64,000 nt of DNA, taken from Corylus avellana (lineage: Eukaryota > Streptophyta > Magnoliopsida > Fagales > Betulaceae). Below the pieces are notes generated by a model. That model ran no database searches and was not told where the DNA came from. It worked only from the letters and a program-made list of their open reading frames with translations. The translations under genes were made by a program, and so were the position numbers. Shown in pieces: positions 34,057 through 45,085 of the stretch. The DNA lies in contig NC_081543.1 in NCBI RefSeq assembly GCF_901000735.1, positions 8,477,921 to 8,541,920 of the forward strand, written 5' to 3'. The stretch's first letter is position 1. Each line of letters begins with the position of its first letter.

Positions 34057-35280
34057 ATGAATTTTCATTTTAATGATTTTAATGTCTCTCCTAGTTATAG
34101 GACACCAGCTCCTACCAACTACCCTCAAAATTTTTACCCACATAAATCATGTTCATATTGTTTCAATCTTTATCATGAGGAAAACAACTGTCCAGATCTG
34201 CGAGCTGTGCTCGATGACTTATGGGACAAATTAGACCAAATCAGAGCAGCTAGATCTAACTTTTCATATGAACAAATGAACACCAGTTTCTCCAGCCCGG
34301 GGTTTGATTCAAATTTCAATTGTTATAACCCGGACTGGAGCAACCAATACAATTTCTCAAGATCAGCTCAGGCTACAGGAAATTATGCTCACCAATTTGA
34401 TGAATTGCACCATTCAGAATATCTGCAGTTCGATCATCAAGCTCAACCTCCTGTTTATCAATCCATTACTCAAGTGCCACAGCCTCCACCACAATCATCA
34501 CTGGAAAATATGATGAAAACATTAATAGAAAAAGTCGATCAGTCCAACTCCAGAGCTAATTCCAATTCACAAGCTATACAAGAGCTCAAGAATTCTAACT
34601 CCCAAGGTATACAAGAGCTAAAATGTTTTACCAATTAAGATGTACAGGAGCTGAGGAATTCCAAAATGGCTAATGGCAGAGACATACAAGAACTTAAGCA
34701 GGCCATGTCCAAGATAGAAGGACAAATCAGTCATCTATTACTGACGTTAACAGAATAAAGGAAGAAGAGCTTCAAAGTCAGCTGATGGCTGAAAGGTACT
34801 ACATGAATGATGAGGATGATTCTGAAAATTTTTATCATGAGTATGCCCAAGTCACCATCACACTAGAGAGTGGGAAAATTGTGGATAACAATGAGGAGGA
34901 AAAGAAAGAGGAGCAAATTGAACACCCTGAGCAAGTTGAGCACCATGAGAACAGTGAGCCACCAACGGATCCTAATCTGCTCAGTGACATGGAAGTGAGT
35001 ACTGAAGCTCCTACCTGCATCACTGTCCATCTTGAGACATATCAAGAGCCCAAAGCTTCATCGCCTGAATGTCTCAAAGAGCCATCTTATGTCAAGATAC
35101 TCAAAGACTTGTGCACACAAGCACACAAATCTAGGAACCACTTTCCTAAGAAGATCCTTCGAAGTAAGAGATTCTACAAAAGATGGCGAAATCTCCTTCC
35201 AGAGGGGTATGAAGTTTTGAAGAAGAAGGGTTGGAAGAGATTGGTTGGACATCCGCATGATCGGGGAAAGCACTGTAAAG
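34057..35280 (+). pseudogene. Gag-like protein of the 5.4-kb element (broken)
   Basis: It starts at ATG 34057 (MNFHFNDFNVS). A zinc knuckle C-x2-C-x4-H-x4-C is intact at 34150-34191. Next come an N/F/Y/Q-rich stretch and repeats of (S/N)-x-x-IQELKNS (about 34560-34720), which look coiled. A TAA at 34636-34638 interrupts the frame; reading through gives DVQELRNSKMANGRDIQELK. A one-base loss near 34745 then moves the frame to DVNRIKEEELQSQL and an acidic region (34785-34990). A basic tail, HFPKKILRSKRFYKRW and KKKGWKRLVGHP, ends near 35270. The start of a typical gag (the retrotransposon-gag domain) is absent. The IQELK repeats also appear at 50180-50310 in the minus-strand gag pseudogene, which links the two families. 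Confidence 0.75.
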
Positions 35281-36693
35281 TTTTCTCCTCCAGTTTATTT
35301 TCTGCACTTCACTCCACAAATTCTTTCTTTTCTTTTTCATTATATTGCATTTCTTTTTATTTGTTTTTGTTTCTAACAGCAATTAATCTTTTGATGTTTT
35401 GTTTCTGTGAAAAAAAAATATTGCTGTTAGTTTTTGTTGACAGTTGTTTTGGTGTTTAAGTTCGGGGATGCCCTGACCTTGTTCACACTCAGATTTCTTT
35501 ACTTCCGGTAATGTATTTCTATACTACACATTAAGGGCAATGTGTAATTCAAGTTTGGGGGTATGGAAAAACACTGTCTATTTATTTTTGTTCTTATTTG
35601 TTTATTTGTGTTAAAAAATTTTTGAAAAAAGAAAAAAAAATTAATTATGCTATGTTTTTGTCAAGTTTGAGTTAAACTGTGACTGTGGTTTTTATTTCAT
35701 TAGCTTGCTTAAAGGGTTGAACATCGTCATTATGTCATTAGGAGTCTGAGTCCTTTGACTTATTTTTGGGTAAAAGAGATTTCACTTCTTTTGAGATAAA
35801 ATTTTATGAGCACATTAGCATGTTTTCTGTGAAGTATGATGTTTGAGCTTAAGCTTGTTCTCTTTGAGATTTGTTAGATGATCTATTGATAAATAACCAT
35901 TGGCTTGCAAGATATAAAAAAAATAAAAAATAAAAAATAAATAAAAAAGAGAAGGAAAAAGAAAAGAAAGATCATGTTGAGTTTTTCACTGAGTAACCAG
36001 ACCTCTTGCCTCATTAAGCATTGAGTGTTCGCGTCAAAAGGTGTGAAGTTCAGTGTTGATTTATGATATGGCTAGTCTGGCTTCGTAGCCTTTTTGACTT
36101 AAGTTAATAAGCTCTTAGGGATGTTCTACATCTAGTGCCCTAAAGCTACCTGGCTTGGGAGTCATTGGCCTAACACTTGTTACATTAGTCAATTAGAAAG
36201 CTTAAGGGAGTTAGACATTGCAAAGCCTATAAAGAAAAAAAAATGCATATCTTGCCTTGGTTGTTTCATTTGTTAGGGATTCTTTCAAATTTTATGGAAC
36301 TTATCTTGAGTTTAAACTGAAAGCTTCATGATTATATGCTAATTACACTTTACACATTTCAGAACATATGAGGTCTCAATTGTCCATTTATGAGTAATTT
36401 GATTTTGGATTTCCTTTTGACTGTTATGATGGTGTTTGTCTTTTTAAGTTTGCTCATGAATAAGAACCATGGTTTATGTGAAACTTCTTTCTTGTTAACA
36501 ACATAGTGCACAATGTTTGTGGGTATCATTCCTGTTAAGCCCTCACGAGACTTCACTCGTCCACTAGGGATGCCTAGGGGTTTAAAAGACTTGTTGCATA
36601 TGCTAAATGCAATCGTCTCTCCCACGAAAGAGGATTTATGTTTCTTGCTTTCATTTTATTTGTCGTTTTGTTTTGCTAAGGGACTAGCAAAAT
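35281..36693 (+). other. Non-coding 3' interior of the 5.4-kb element
   Basis: No ORF. It contains an extra polypurine-like AAGTTTGGGGGTATGG (35551-35566) about 1.1 kb before the real one. The segment 36520-36625 (CCTCACGAGACTTCACTCGT, CTAGGGATGCCTAGGGGT) recurs reversed at 55125-55190, so this 3' region is a shared family feature. Confidence 0.7.
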
Positions 36694-36710
36694 GTAAGTT
36701 TGGGGGTGTT
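36694..36710 (+). promoter_or_regulatory. Polypurine tract of the 5.4-kb element
   Basis: AAGTTTGGGGGTGTT lies directly before the 3' LTR start TGATAAGTGC at 36711. This is the expected place for plus-strand priming. The same words precede the LTR at 55017 on the minus strand. Confidence 0.8.
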
Positions 36711-37907
36711 TGATAAGTGCTAAATATTGCATATTTGGACCCCTTTATTTACATTAGTTAATCCTTTAGCTGTGTCGTTATTTAATATTTTGTGTTAGTT
36801 TTGTGTTTTTAGTATTTTGTAGGTCATTGAAGAAAAACTATAGCTTTAAAGGGAAAAATGCAAAGTTTGGAAGAAAGAATACTTTGAGAAGACCTAGATG
36901 ATGTGGTTAAGTCTAACCAAATCCAAGAAATAGGTTAAATCAGATTAAATTGGATAAAAGATCAGATTGGATAAGATTTCGGATCGGATTCAAATTCAGA
37001 TTCTGCATACGTCTCAGTATTTTGACCGTAACTTTCTTCTCAAATATCGGATTGAAGTGATTCAAATGGAATTGGAAAGCTAATGCAAAATAATACAATT
37101 TATTATGAAATATAATTTTCCTAATTCGGACGGTTTCTATGCCAAAATCGCCCCGCAATTAAAGGACACAATCCCATAGAGCAAAATTCTTTTGTTTAGT
37201 TTTTCTTTAGGTTTAGGTTTAGGTTTAGATTTTATTTTTATGTGGAGCTAAATTCCCAACTAAGGTTGGGGATGAAGCCTCACCGATGAAGAACGACATC
37301 ACTTTTATGTAAGTCTTTATTTATCCGATTTTATTGAGTTTTATATTTCAATTGTTTTACTTTTAATTAATGTGTGGAGTGATTCTTGGATATCTCTTGT
37401 GATTCAAGGATACATGTGATGATTTAAGATAATTTCATATGATTGATTGCTTGGTTTTTAACTCATAAAAATTGGATATCCCTTGTGATTTGTTCTACGG
37501 ATACATCTGGTGTTTCAATTGAATTTGGATTCCTTTTGTGATTTGGGCAATGAATGGATACATGGAATGATTTTGATTAATTCTTTGAAGCATAGTAAAA
37601 CATACATAAGATTTAAATTGTGAGAAGTTCGGATAAATATTGATGGATATGGAGTATGTTGTTATGATTCAGTGAGTGTGGATTCCTAAACCTTAGTCTT
37701 TATCTTTTGTTTTATTTAGTTTATGTTTATCTTTTAATTTTTAAAACCAAAATTCAAAACCCTTTTGGAACTAGGTTAGGATTTAATTAGTTTAGATTTA
37801 AATTGCTCTTTCAAAAATACAATTCTCAGTGGGTTCGACCTCGCACTTGCAATCCATTAAACTATAATTGATTCGTGCACTTGGGAGTGAAATAAATTTG
37901 CACAACA
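36711..37907 (+). repeat. 3' LTR of the 5.4-kb element (complete)
   Basis: 1197 bp, from TGATAAGTGC to GCACAACA. Complete where the 5' LTR is clipped, so it defines the family. Unlike the A-type LTRs it has no GCGCTCGATCG cluster and no CCTATAAATAGACC. Confidence 0.85.
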
Positions 37908-38196
37908 GTGGATATCAAAATCCTAACCCTTTTTTGTTCTTGTTTATCTTTCATTTTATTGAATTCAATCGTGACAATTGAATTTTATCTTTTAATTAAA
38001 TAGGAAATTACTTCTAAACATAATTTACCAATCATCGTGGGAATGATATCGTATTTGCTTGCTATACTATTGTTTTGATCTTTTGCACTTGCGAGTTAAA
38101 ACGTACTAAATATTATCTATTAATTTAGGTAGTATATTGCACAACAAAATACTACAAGGCTAGGGCAAAGAGTTTACCTTTCTTGCATAAAGACTC

Positions 38197-38201
<5 letters not shown>

Positions 38202-38233
<32 letters not shown>
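38202..38233. repeat. (CT)n microsatellite
   Basis: About 16 CT units just before the hAT-like element. Confidence 0.9.
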
Positions 38234-38238
<5 letters not shown>

Positions 38239-38277
38239 GTGTTTAGGATGATGAGGAACAAAAATAAGGCATGTAAG

Positions 38278-38460
38278 TAGGGCTGTTAAGTGAGTGAAGC
38301 GTCTCGCGAGCAAGCTCGGGCTCGGCTCGCATAAGCTCGGCTCGTGCTCGACTCGAATATTAAATGAAGCACTTCATGAACACAAATCCTGGCTCGAATA
38401 TTAAACGAAGCAAGTTCGGCTCGACTCGGCTAAGCTCGTGAACAGCTCGTATAAGCTCGA

Positions 38461-38491
<31 letters not shown>

Positions 38492-39296
38492 CACTAAGTA
38501 ATAGATAATTAATTATAAATATCATAATTATTAAAACCTTAAAATTGCATTTATATTTAAGCGTTAGAGAATGAAAAATTCTAGACCCTTCGTGATGAAA
38601 GAGAGAGAGAGCAATCATTAAAAAAACCTCGATTCAATTAGAGCAGATCCAAACGAAAGGAAGAAGAATCAAGTAGAAACTATTGAGGGAGATTGCGAAA
38701 GGCATAAACTATTGAGGGAGATTGCGAAAGGCATAAACTATTGATGAATCAAATACACCCAAACACTATCACTACATGTCTGGTGAGTGAGAGTGAGAGA
38801 GTGGGAAATGAGAGTTCAGGTGAAAGATCCGTTGTGACTGGTGAGGGGGATTGAGAGAGAGAAGTTAAAAAAATATTTTTTCGTAGGGGGTGTTGTCCCA
38901 ATGTAGTCTGAATGCAACCTGTTAACTTGTCCCACATTGTTAAGAAAACATCAATCTCCAAGTTTGCTTATCTATAAAAGGATGCATATCCTTTTTCTTT
39001 GAAACCAAATGCCTTTACTGTATTGACTCAGGCTCCATACTCGATTAGCCAGACTAAGCAAATACTCATATGCAAACTAACTTCTTAAGCCGTTTAAGAG
39101 TACTTGAAGTTAAAAAAAAATTTTAAAACAAAAACATTAAATATAAGAGCCAGCTCGCGAGCTGGCTCGGCTCGACTTATTATTAGCTCGAGCTCGATTT
39201 TTTTGGCTCGCACTTGAGCTCGAGCTCGAGTAAAATTTAAACGAGCCAAGCTTGAACAAGGGAAGCTCGCTCAAGCTCGGCTCGTTTACACTCCTA
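38278..39296. mobile_element. Non-autonomous hAT element, 1019 bp
   Basis: CATGTAAG flanks both ends (38270-38277 and 39297-39304), a perfect 8-bp duplication as made by hAT transposases. The ends are TAGGGCTGTTAAGTGAG on the left and TAGGAGTGTAAACGAGCC as the reverse complement on the right. Both subterminal regions (38307-38460 and 39150-39285) are packed with GCTCGGCTCG and CTCGAGCTCG words. There is no transposase. An (AT)n run lies at 38471-38491. A direct duplication of AAACTATTGAGGGAGATTGC occurs at about 38675-38740. Confidence 0.85.
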
Positions 39297-39428
39297 CATG
39301 TAAGGTTTATCCTATGGCCTTAAATAAGCTCTCTCATTTATGTGCTACTTTGCCTCATTTGACTCACTTGCAAATTGTCATTGTTCGAATAGTCCTCAGA
39401 TTGTTAGGATGGGCTTTACTAACATGGA

Positions 39429-39878
39429 TCATTTGAACGACGATGAAGCGACTTTCCTATTTTTTTCATTATCTACCATTCGAACATTTCTCAAATAAGT
39501 GTAGTGATAAAAATCTAGAGGCCATAGATCTCTTGGACTTTCACCAATGGTCATTGTAATTCTCAATGAATTTAGACCCCTAAAGCGACAAAGAGAATTA
39601 ATCTCCCTCTCCACAAAATTTGGTATAATGAAACAGTATCTCTTTCTATAAGATTCAAAAATCAATATAATGCAAAATATTTGTTTTGGGGTTAAGGGAT
39701 GGGCCCAAAACGGCAACATGTGTGTGTTTTTGGTCGGCTCTAATAACCTATGTGGAGTGATGTCGTTTGGGGCTTGGACAAAAACAACATTGTCTTGCGC
39801 ATTAAGAGATAGGAACCTCAGGCTCGAAACAACATTGTCCAATTCCATCGGTTTGACCAACCATTGTGTCTTCTTCAA
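39429..39878 (-). other. Unidentified 149-codon ORF
   Basis: The longest open frame outside the phosphatase and transposon proteins on this flank. It starts MKKTQWLVKPMELDNVVSS and reads SESYRKRYCF-like and SPRDLWPLDFYHYTYL segments with no domain I recognise. The opposite strand is also partly open (39670-39927), and no start context or promoter supports either frame. It may be a chance ORF or a decayed element. Confidence 0.15.
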
Positions 39879-39984
39879 CCTTTCGACTTACAAACGCATT
39901 CAAAACACAAGACTACAAATTTTGTGAACTTTCCTATGTTCAAGTATTAATTAAATGATTAAATTTATATATTTTTTTTCCTAT

Positions 39985-40269
39985 TGTTAAAATTATAACT
40001 AGTTCCAAAAGCTTACGGTGATAGGAAGAATTGAATTTTAATCATTTAATAAATATTTTAACACTTCCTCTTACGTGTAGGCTTAAACTCATTTTTAATA
40101 TGTGAGACCCACCAGGCGAAATATTTAATTGAAGTGAGGGAAGTAAACTGTGGAGTTAGGATTCAAACTCAAGACTTTTGGCTCTAATACCATGTTAAGT
40201 CACCACTTGTCCCAAAAGCTTTAGCTGATAGGAAGACATAAATTTAATTATTTAGTCAATACTTTAACA
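39985..40269 (-). mobile_element. Very small TRIM, ~78-bp LTRs
   Basis: LTRs 39985-40063 and 40193-40269 both start TGTTAA and end TTTTAACA or CTTTAACA. They share CAAAAGCTT, GATAGGAAGA and TTAATCATTTAAT-like words. On the minus strand the LTR at 40193 ends CTTAACA and is followed by TGGTATTAGAGCC (about 40179-40191), a tRNA-Met-type primer site. The total is 285 bp. A decayed relative lies at 44935-45085. Confidence 0.75.
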
Positions 40270-40793
40270 TTCATCTCTTCTAATGACTTCTTAAGAAAAT
40301 TTTAGATTGGGGTTAACATCCTCAATGCCCAGTGGAGGATTTGTTTTTGGTTTTTTCATAGAAAAAACTTTATGCAAAACCTCCCTTGTCTTCTGCAATG
40401 GAGGATTTTATGAGATTTTTCTCCAATATTCATCCTGAACGTTGTACAATTTATGCACGTTGGAGACATTACCAATGTATTGCAATCCTCCAAGAGTTAT
40501 TTGCAAATGGAGTAATGTTAGAGATCATCTTTTATCCTCGTAAAGCTGATGTGGCTTTCAAGATCACCATTAGATCAAAATTCAAGCATGATTCATCTAA
40601 AATTTAATGGTGATTTTAAAAGCTACATCAGCTTTAGGAGAATAAAAAATGGTCCCTAGCATTACTCTTGCAAAGGTCTCTTGCTTGAGTTTTCAAAATC
40701 TTGTTGGAAATTATAAAATGCAAGAACTTATCTATGGATTGTCTTGTCTATTTTGGACAACATGTGATAGGATTCTCCCTCTTGAGACATTAA
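40270..40793. other. Intergenic spacer, no gene seen
   Basis: The plus ORF at 40386-40607 has no recognised domain. No element end seen. Confidence 0.35.
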
Positions 40794-41018
40794 GGGCTTA
40801 TTTGGGATTTTGAGGGGTTTAAAAGTCTGTTTAACATTCAAAAGGTCCGTTTGAAACAAAAAAGGCACTCGTTTGATAAAAAGATTAAAAGCGCTTTTAA
40901 AGGTTTAAAAAGTCTAAAAATTGCCACTTTTGACAAAAACTTAAAAATGAAGCTTTTGCTAATAAGCGCTTTTTGACTTAAAAGCTCTATTTCTGAAACG
41001 CAATCCCAAACAGGCTTT
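40794..41018. mobile_element. MITE with TTTGGGATT inverted ends
   Basis: The left end GGGCTTATTTGGGATTTTGA pairs with the right end, reverse complement AGCCTGTTTGGGATTGCG. Interior inverted words (AAAAGCGCTTTT, TAATAAGCGCTTTTTGAC) add pairing. TTAAG borders both sides. Interrupted A/T interior, no ORF. Confidence 0.6.
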
Positions 41019-41027
41019 AAGACGAGG

Positions 41028-41046
41028 CTCTGATACCACTAATGGA
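41028..41046 (-). other. Isolated tRNA-Met primer-site-like sequence
   Basis: GGCTCTGATACCA reads TGGTATCAGAGCC on the minus strand, a Copia/TRIM-type primer site. The adjoining sequence (41047-41650) may be a decayed LTR in minus orientation. I see no second LTR. Confidence 0.4.
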
Positions 41047-44000
41047 TCTTGAACGAAATTGGAGACAATAATTTCCCATTTGGATGCTTATTACGTTGGA
41101 GAATTCTGGAGAGGGCAAAAGGTAACCTAACTATGGACCACTGCATCATTTTATAGATGCAGTGTTGCTCTTTACCAAGAGTTGCTTCTTGGTTAATATT
41201 TTTTCACCCTGATTGTGAGAAGTATTTATTCTCCCCAGGTTGTGATAAGTTCAACTCAAAAGAATATGGGAAGGAAAAAGCACTGTGTGCAATTAAATTT
41301 TGTGGTTTGTTCAGAGTTAATTTTTTATTATGAGAATTTTTTTTTTTTTTTTTATATACATCTCTTGTACATATGTTGATGTACATTGATATGAGAGAAC
41401 ATAATTATTCATTTAGAGTAGAAGAACACGACAATACTCCACTCAGGATAGGAGAAGACCACAATTTGACTAATTGTCCGATTCCCATTAACAACCAAAT
41501 GGCCTTTAAATAGAAATACAATAATCTAATAAGATAACACCTAAATTGATAAGAACTCATAATTAATCCTAATCCTAAGTTCAAATAAACTAATACTAAT
41601 TTAAATAATCTAATCTTAATGAGTTAGAATTACATTCCAACTCAACTTTATATTATCCCTTTTCATACATAAATGCTGATGTACAAGATTTATACATACG
41701 TAGTAGGTCTCTTTTATTATTATTTTTGCTTACGAATTAGGAGATATACATTTAAGTGACTAAAGCTACACTTGCAGTAAACTGTAGATCAAGCTCTAGC
41801 TGTCATGGATTCAAATTGGTTGTACACTTGCAACCATTAATTCTATATAATAAAAGCCAGTGTACCTTCCTATATATGCATCCTACAAATTGGTTGTACT
41901 CCATGAAACACGATTAATTATTGACAAAAAGGTTTTACTTTAAGCATCTTCTAGATCTTTTCCTGCCAATAGCATCCATATATATATATATATATATATA
42001 TGATCCATCATATCAATCACACACAGACACAACTATTCAAGAATGTAGAGTAAACTTCAAGATTTCCCATTCACACCATTGAAGATTCCATTAATATTCA
42101 TCAATATGCACAGCTCTACTTAGACTTCAACTTTAAGAAAAAAGCAAAAAAAAGCAGAGCTTTCAAGTCGATGATCCCCTGTCACCAACAAGGCAAAAAT
42201 GAATATAGTTGAAAGTTCTAGGGTGGGATTAAAGAAAGAAAGAAAGATGGTATGGGCAGGTGCAGGCACATGGTTTGCTGGTGTGACACATATTTTGATA
42301 GGATAGGGGAGCATACAAGCATTGCGCCATGCATGCATAGAGGACATGAGCAGCTGTGGGGGCCGGTTGCTAGTGCTCCAATGAGTTGTTTCCCAACTGG
42401 AACTCTGGCGATCTCAATGGCGGAAAATGGCTCATTGTTTGGTACTTGAGAAACATGGATTTGATTGCCGGTTGTTTCTTCTTTCCCACCCTCATCACCC
42501 TAGCGTTGCGTCCCATAATTCATTATTATTTTCTCATCACCAACTTTGATGCCCCACCCGCCCACTAAATATCTTATTTTTGGTCTTCAACTTTGAATTT
42601 CTCCACCCTATCCTATATATAAACCATGTGATTTATTTGTTTCTCTCAAAAGTTTTCTTCACCTTGTGTAGCAATGAAGAGGGTGTGGGGATGGATGGAT
42701 CATGGATGGACCATCAAAGATTATATTCATCATGCTTCAACTCTATATAACATTTTTCATATATATATATATATATATATGCTAGACATGGATGATTAAA
42801 GGACATGGGTCATAGCTAGCTAGGTACTGACATACGGCATATTCAAGCATCAATTAGTTGGACATGCATGGAAGCCACAACCCTACATCTACTCATCAAT
42901 AGATCTTCTGGTCCAAGATCACATCAATGGAAATTAAATTGGATATCAAAGAATGTTTAATAAGCAGAAGCTTCTTTATTAAATTAAATTTATCTTTTTT
43001 TTTTTTTTTTTTGTGATCCTTTTAGATAATTTACAGCACATGCTAAAGTATATAATAGAAAAGAATACAAAAACCACGGAGTATAAAAGGTGTACAACTC
43101 ACATGAGTCACATTATTTTTTATTTTTTATTTTTTTGTCAATTTCTAAAATTCTCCCAATATTTTTTATGCCTTCTTGTCTCCTGCTTGAATCTTCAGTT
43201 GGGAGCATCATTAATTAGATACCTAACATGCATAAAGCTTCCTTTTTATGCATACAAAATTAATAATGAAGAGTGCACCATCCCATACAACTTGGAAATG
43301 ATGCTCGCACACTCGTGCCTCCAAATGTACAAACAAAAGCTAATTCTCATTAATGCCCACATAAGAATAAACAAGACATTCATCCAGTCCAGTACTTTTA
43401 GAAGGGTCACATAAAACTCAGAGAATTAAAAAAAGAAGAAGGTAATTAAGAAAGAAAAAGATAAATTTACACTCTTTTTTACTCTTTTTCTTTTTTCTAG
43501 TATGTTCTCCATGGAAAGAAATTTAAATGGAAAGGATAATCATTTTTCTCGTCAGATTGCAAAGACTCATCGTTGTTAACCTGTTTACTTGAATGTGGCT
43601 GAGGCTTCAATAGTTCACCACTATGACCTTTGTACATTAATAATTATTGATTGTCCTTCATCTTTGAAATTGGTTTCTGGAGTGGAGACTAGTCAAAAGG
43701 GAGAAATCTTGAAAAATGAAAGCATATAGTACAATTAAATCGTGTGGTGTGAGAGCTATATATCCACTTTATGTTAATTGTATTTTTTTTATTAATTAAT
43801 ATGCACAGCAAAAAAAGAGACACATTTCATTTTTTTAACTATTTATTTTACAAATTTAATTATAGATTCACCCGTCTACTATACAAAAATAGCTAAAAAA
43901 TGAGTCGAAGAATGATCTTTTATCATTTTTCTTGCAAAAACTAGGCCTAATTGCGTCAATTAAAATCTTGTAGGTTGTGTTTTTTTTTTTGTTTTTTGTT

Positions 44001-44728
44001 TTTTGTTTTTTCTTTCTTTCTAATCATCCTATATTTTTAAGATTCCATGGTTGATCTTAGATGGAAGAGAAGCAAGATAAGGAAAGCGATTGAAAATGAA
44101 AAGCATTTTAAACTATTTTCCTTTCTTTTGTCCATCCTAGCTAGCTTTTAATATGTATGACTGTTATTGCTCATATCTAGTGCGACTAATGAGTGCAATT
44201 AGCCAACACTCACACGTGAGAGAGAGAGAGAGAAAGAGGTGTATATATGGTGACTTCACATGCATCAAGACTCAAAGGGCTTGTGTTAAGGCGTTTCTCC
44301 ACCCCTATCAACGCATGAGCACGTGGATCCACACAGCCATCAACCTCAAAACCCTATCTCCTTTCAACACAAGCTTCACTATTAAGGACATTATTTAATG
44401 TTATGGATAGCATAAAACAAGCATTATACCCATCTCAGATAACTGCAAGTTGCCTTCCAAAAGCATGAAGAAATAAAAAGGAGTGGTTTATAGATTGTGA
44501 AGTGAGATTTCTTGTTTTTTTGTGAGTCTTACCAAACCAACTTTGCCTTTCCAAGATGAACTTCTGATTGGGACTATCTTAAGCTCTAGTGGGGCCGCTT
44601 AACACACTCTTAATAGTTAATGCAGACACGTGGTAGGAGATAACTTGGATAGTTTTGGTCTCACAAAGAGATGACACCATTATTTTTAGGGGTGAGTGTC
44701 TGACATTTGATTTTCTCTCGGATTGATG

Positions 44729-44768
<40 letters not shown>

Positions 44769-44934
44769 TGATTAAGTACAATACCTATGTGATAAATTAT
44801 TATTTATCTTAAAAGTTTTATATTTTAGTACAAGTGGTAATTTAATATAGTATATATTATAACAAATATTTTAATTTCAAATTTTGTTTTTATCATTCAT
44901 CTCATATTTGAATTAGATTTTATATGTGTTTAGC
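41047..44934. other. Long AT-rich stretch without a recognisable gene
   Basis: Holds microsatellites: (TA)n at 41979-42002, (AT)n at 42759-42781, (TA)n at 44731-44764, GA at 44218-44233. It also has long T tracts (41338-41353, 42994-43012, 43979-44010). ORFs at 42252-42568, 43013-43414 and 44153-44398 show no domain or consistent coding signal. The segment 42240-42700 is less AT-rich and could be part of a non-coding transcript, but I can show no hairpin or exon structure. Confidence 0.35.
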
Positions 44935-45085
44935 CTCACTTAGTAAGAAAAAATTTAAGTCCGACCACATGTAAAGTTAAAATATTAATTAAATAATTTT
45001 TTTTTATTAGCTTAAACTTTTTTGATAAGTTGTGATTTAAATTTTTGGGACAAATGGTGATTTGACACCATGTTGATCCTATTTG
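44935..45085 (+). mobile_element. Decayed relative of the 285-bp TRIM
   Basis: TTTAGCCTCACTTAGTAAG, AAAATATTAATTAAATAATT, TTAGCTTAAACTTTT and GGGACAAATGGTGATTTGACA follow the order of the reverse complement of 39985-40269, at moderate identity. The primer site cannot be read cleanly. Confidence 0.45.

Larger units (their letters stand above)
32489..37907 (+). mobile_element. Non-autonomous 5.4-kb gypsy-type element, gag only
   Basis: The element begins TGATAAGTGCC and ends TTTGCACAACA. It is flanked by perfect GTGGA duplications (32484-32488 and 37908-37912). LTRs: 32489-33658 and 36711-37907. Hand comparison finds roughly 30 substitutions in about 1170 bp, about 2.7 percent, mostly transitions. 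The interior encodes a gag-like reading frame with a CCHC knuckle and then about 1.2 kb of non-coding DNA ending in a polypurine tract. Protease, RT, RNase H and integrase are absent, so it depended on a relative. The 5' LTR end and primer site have since been deleted. Confidence 0.9.
31429..38146 (+). mobile_element. Solo gypsy LTR (copy A4) split by a 5.4-kb element
   Basis: The two halves, 31429-32488 and 37913-38146, make a 1294-bp LTR that starts TGATAAGTGCTAAAATATTC and ends TATTGCACAACA. AAATA flanks it on both sides (31424-31428 and 38147-38151), a perfect target duplication. It holds GATCGATCGCA words (31635-31695), a TATA box CCTATAAATAGACC (31816-31829) and four TATA-type words (32225, 32299, 32341, 32391). 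The gag-only element at 32489-37907 inserted into it with its own duplication GTGGA. Confidence 0.85.

Noticed and set aside
42240..42570. Possible miRNA or short gene in the less AT-rich patch
   Set aside because: No foldback of the GCAGGTGCAGGCACATGG string was found downstream, and the overlapping ORFs show no domain.
43013..43414. 133-codon ORF
   Set aside because: AT-driven composition, no domain, and it starts beside a long T tract. Not distinguishable from chance.
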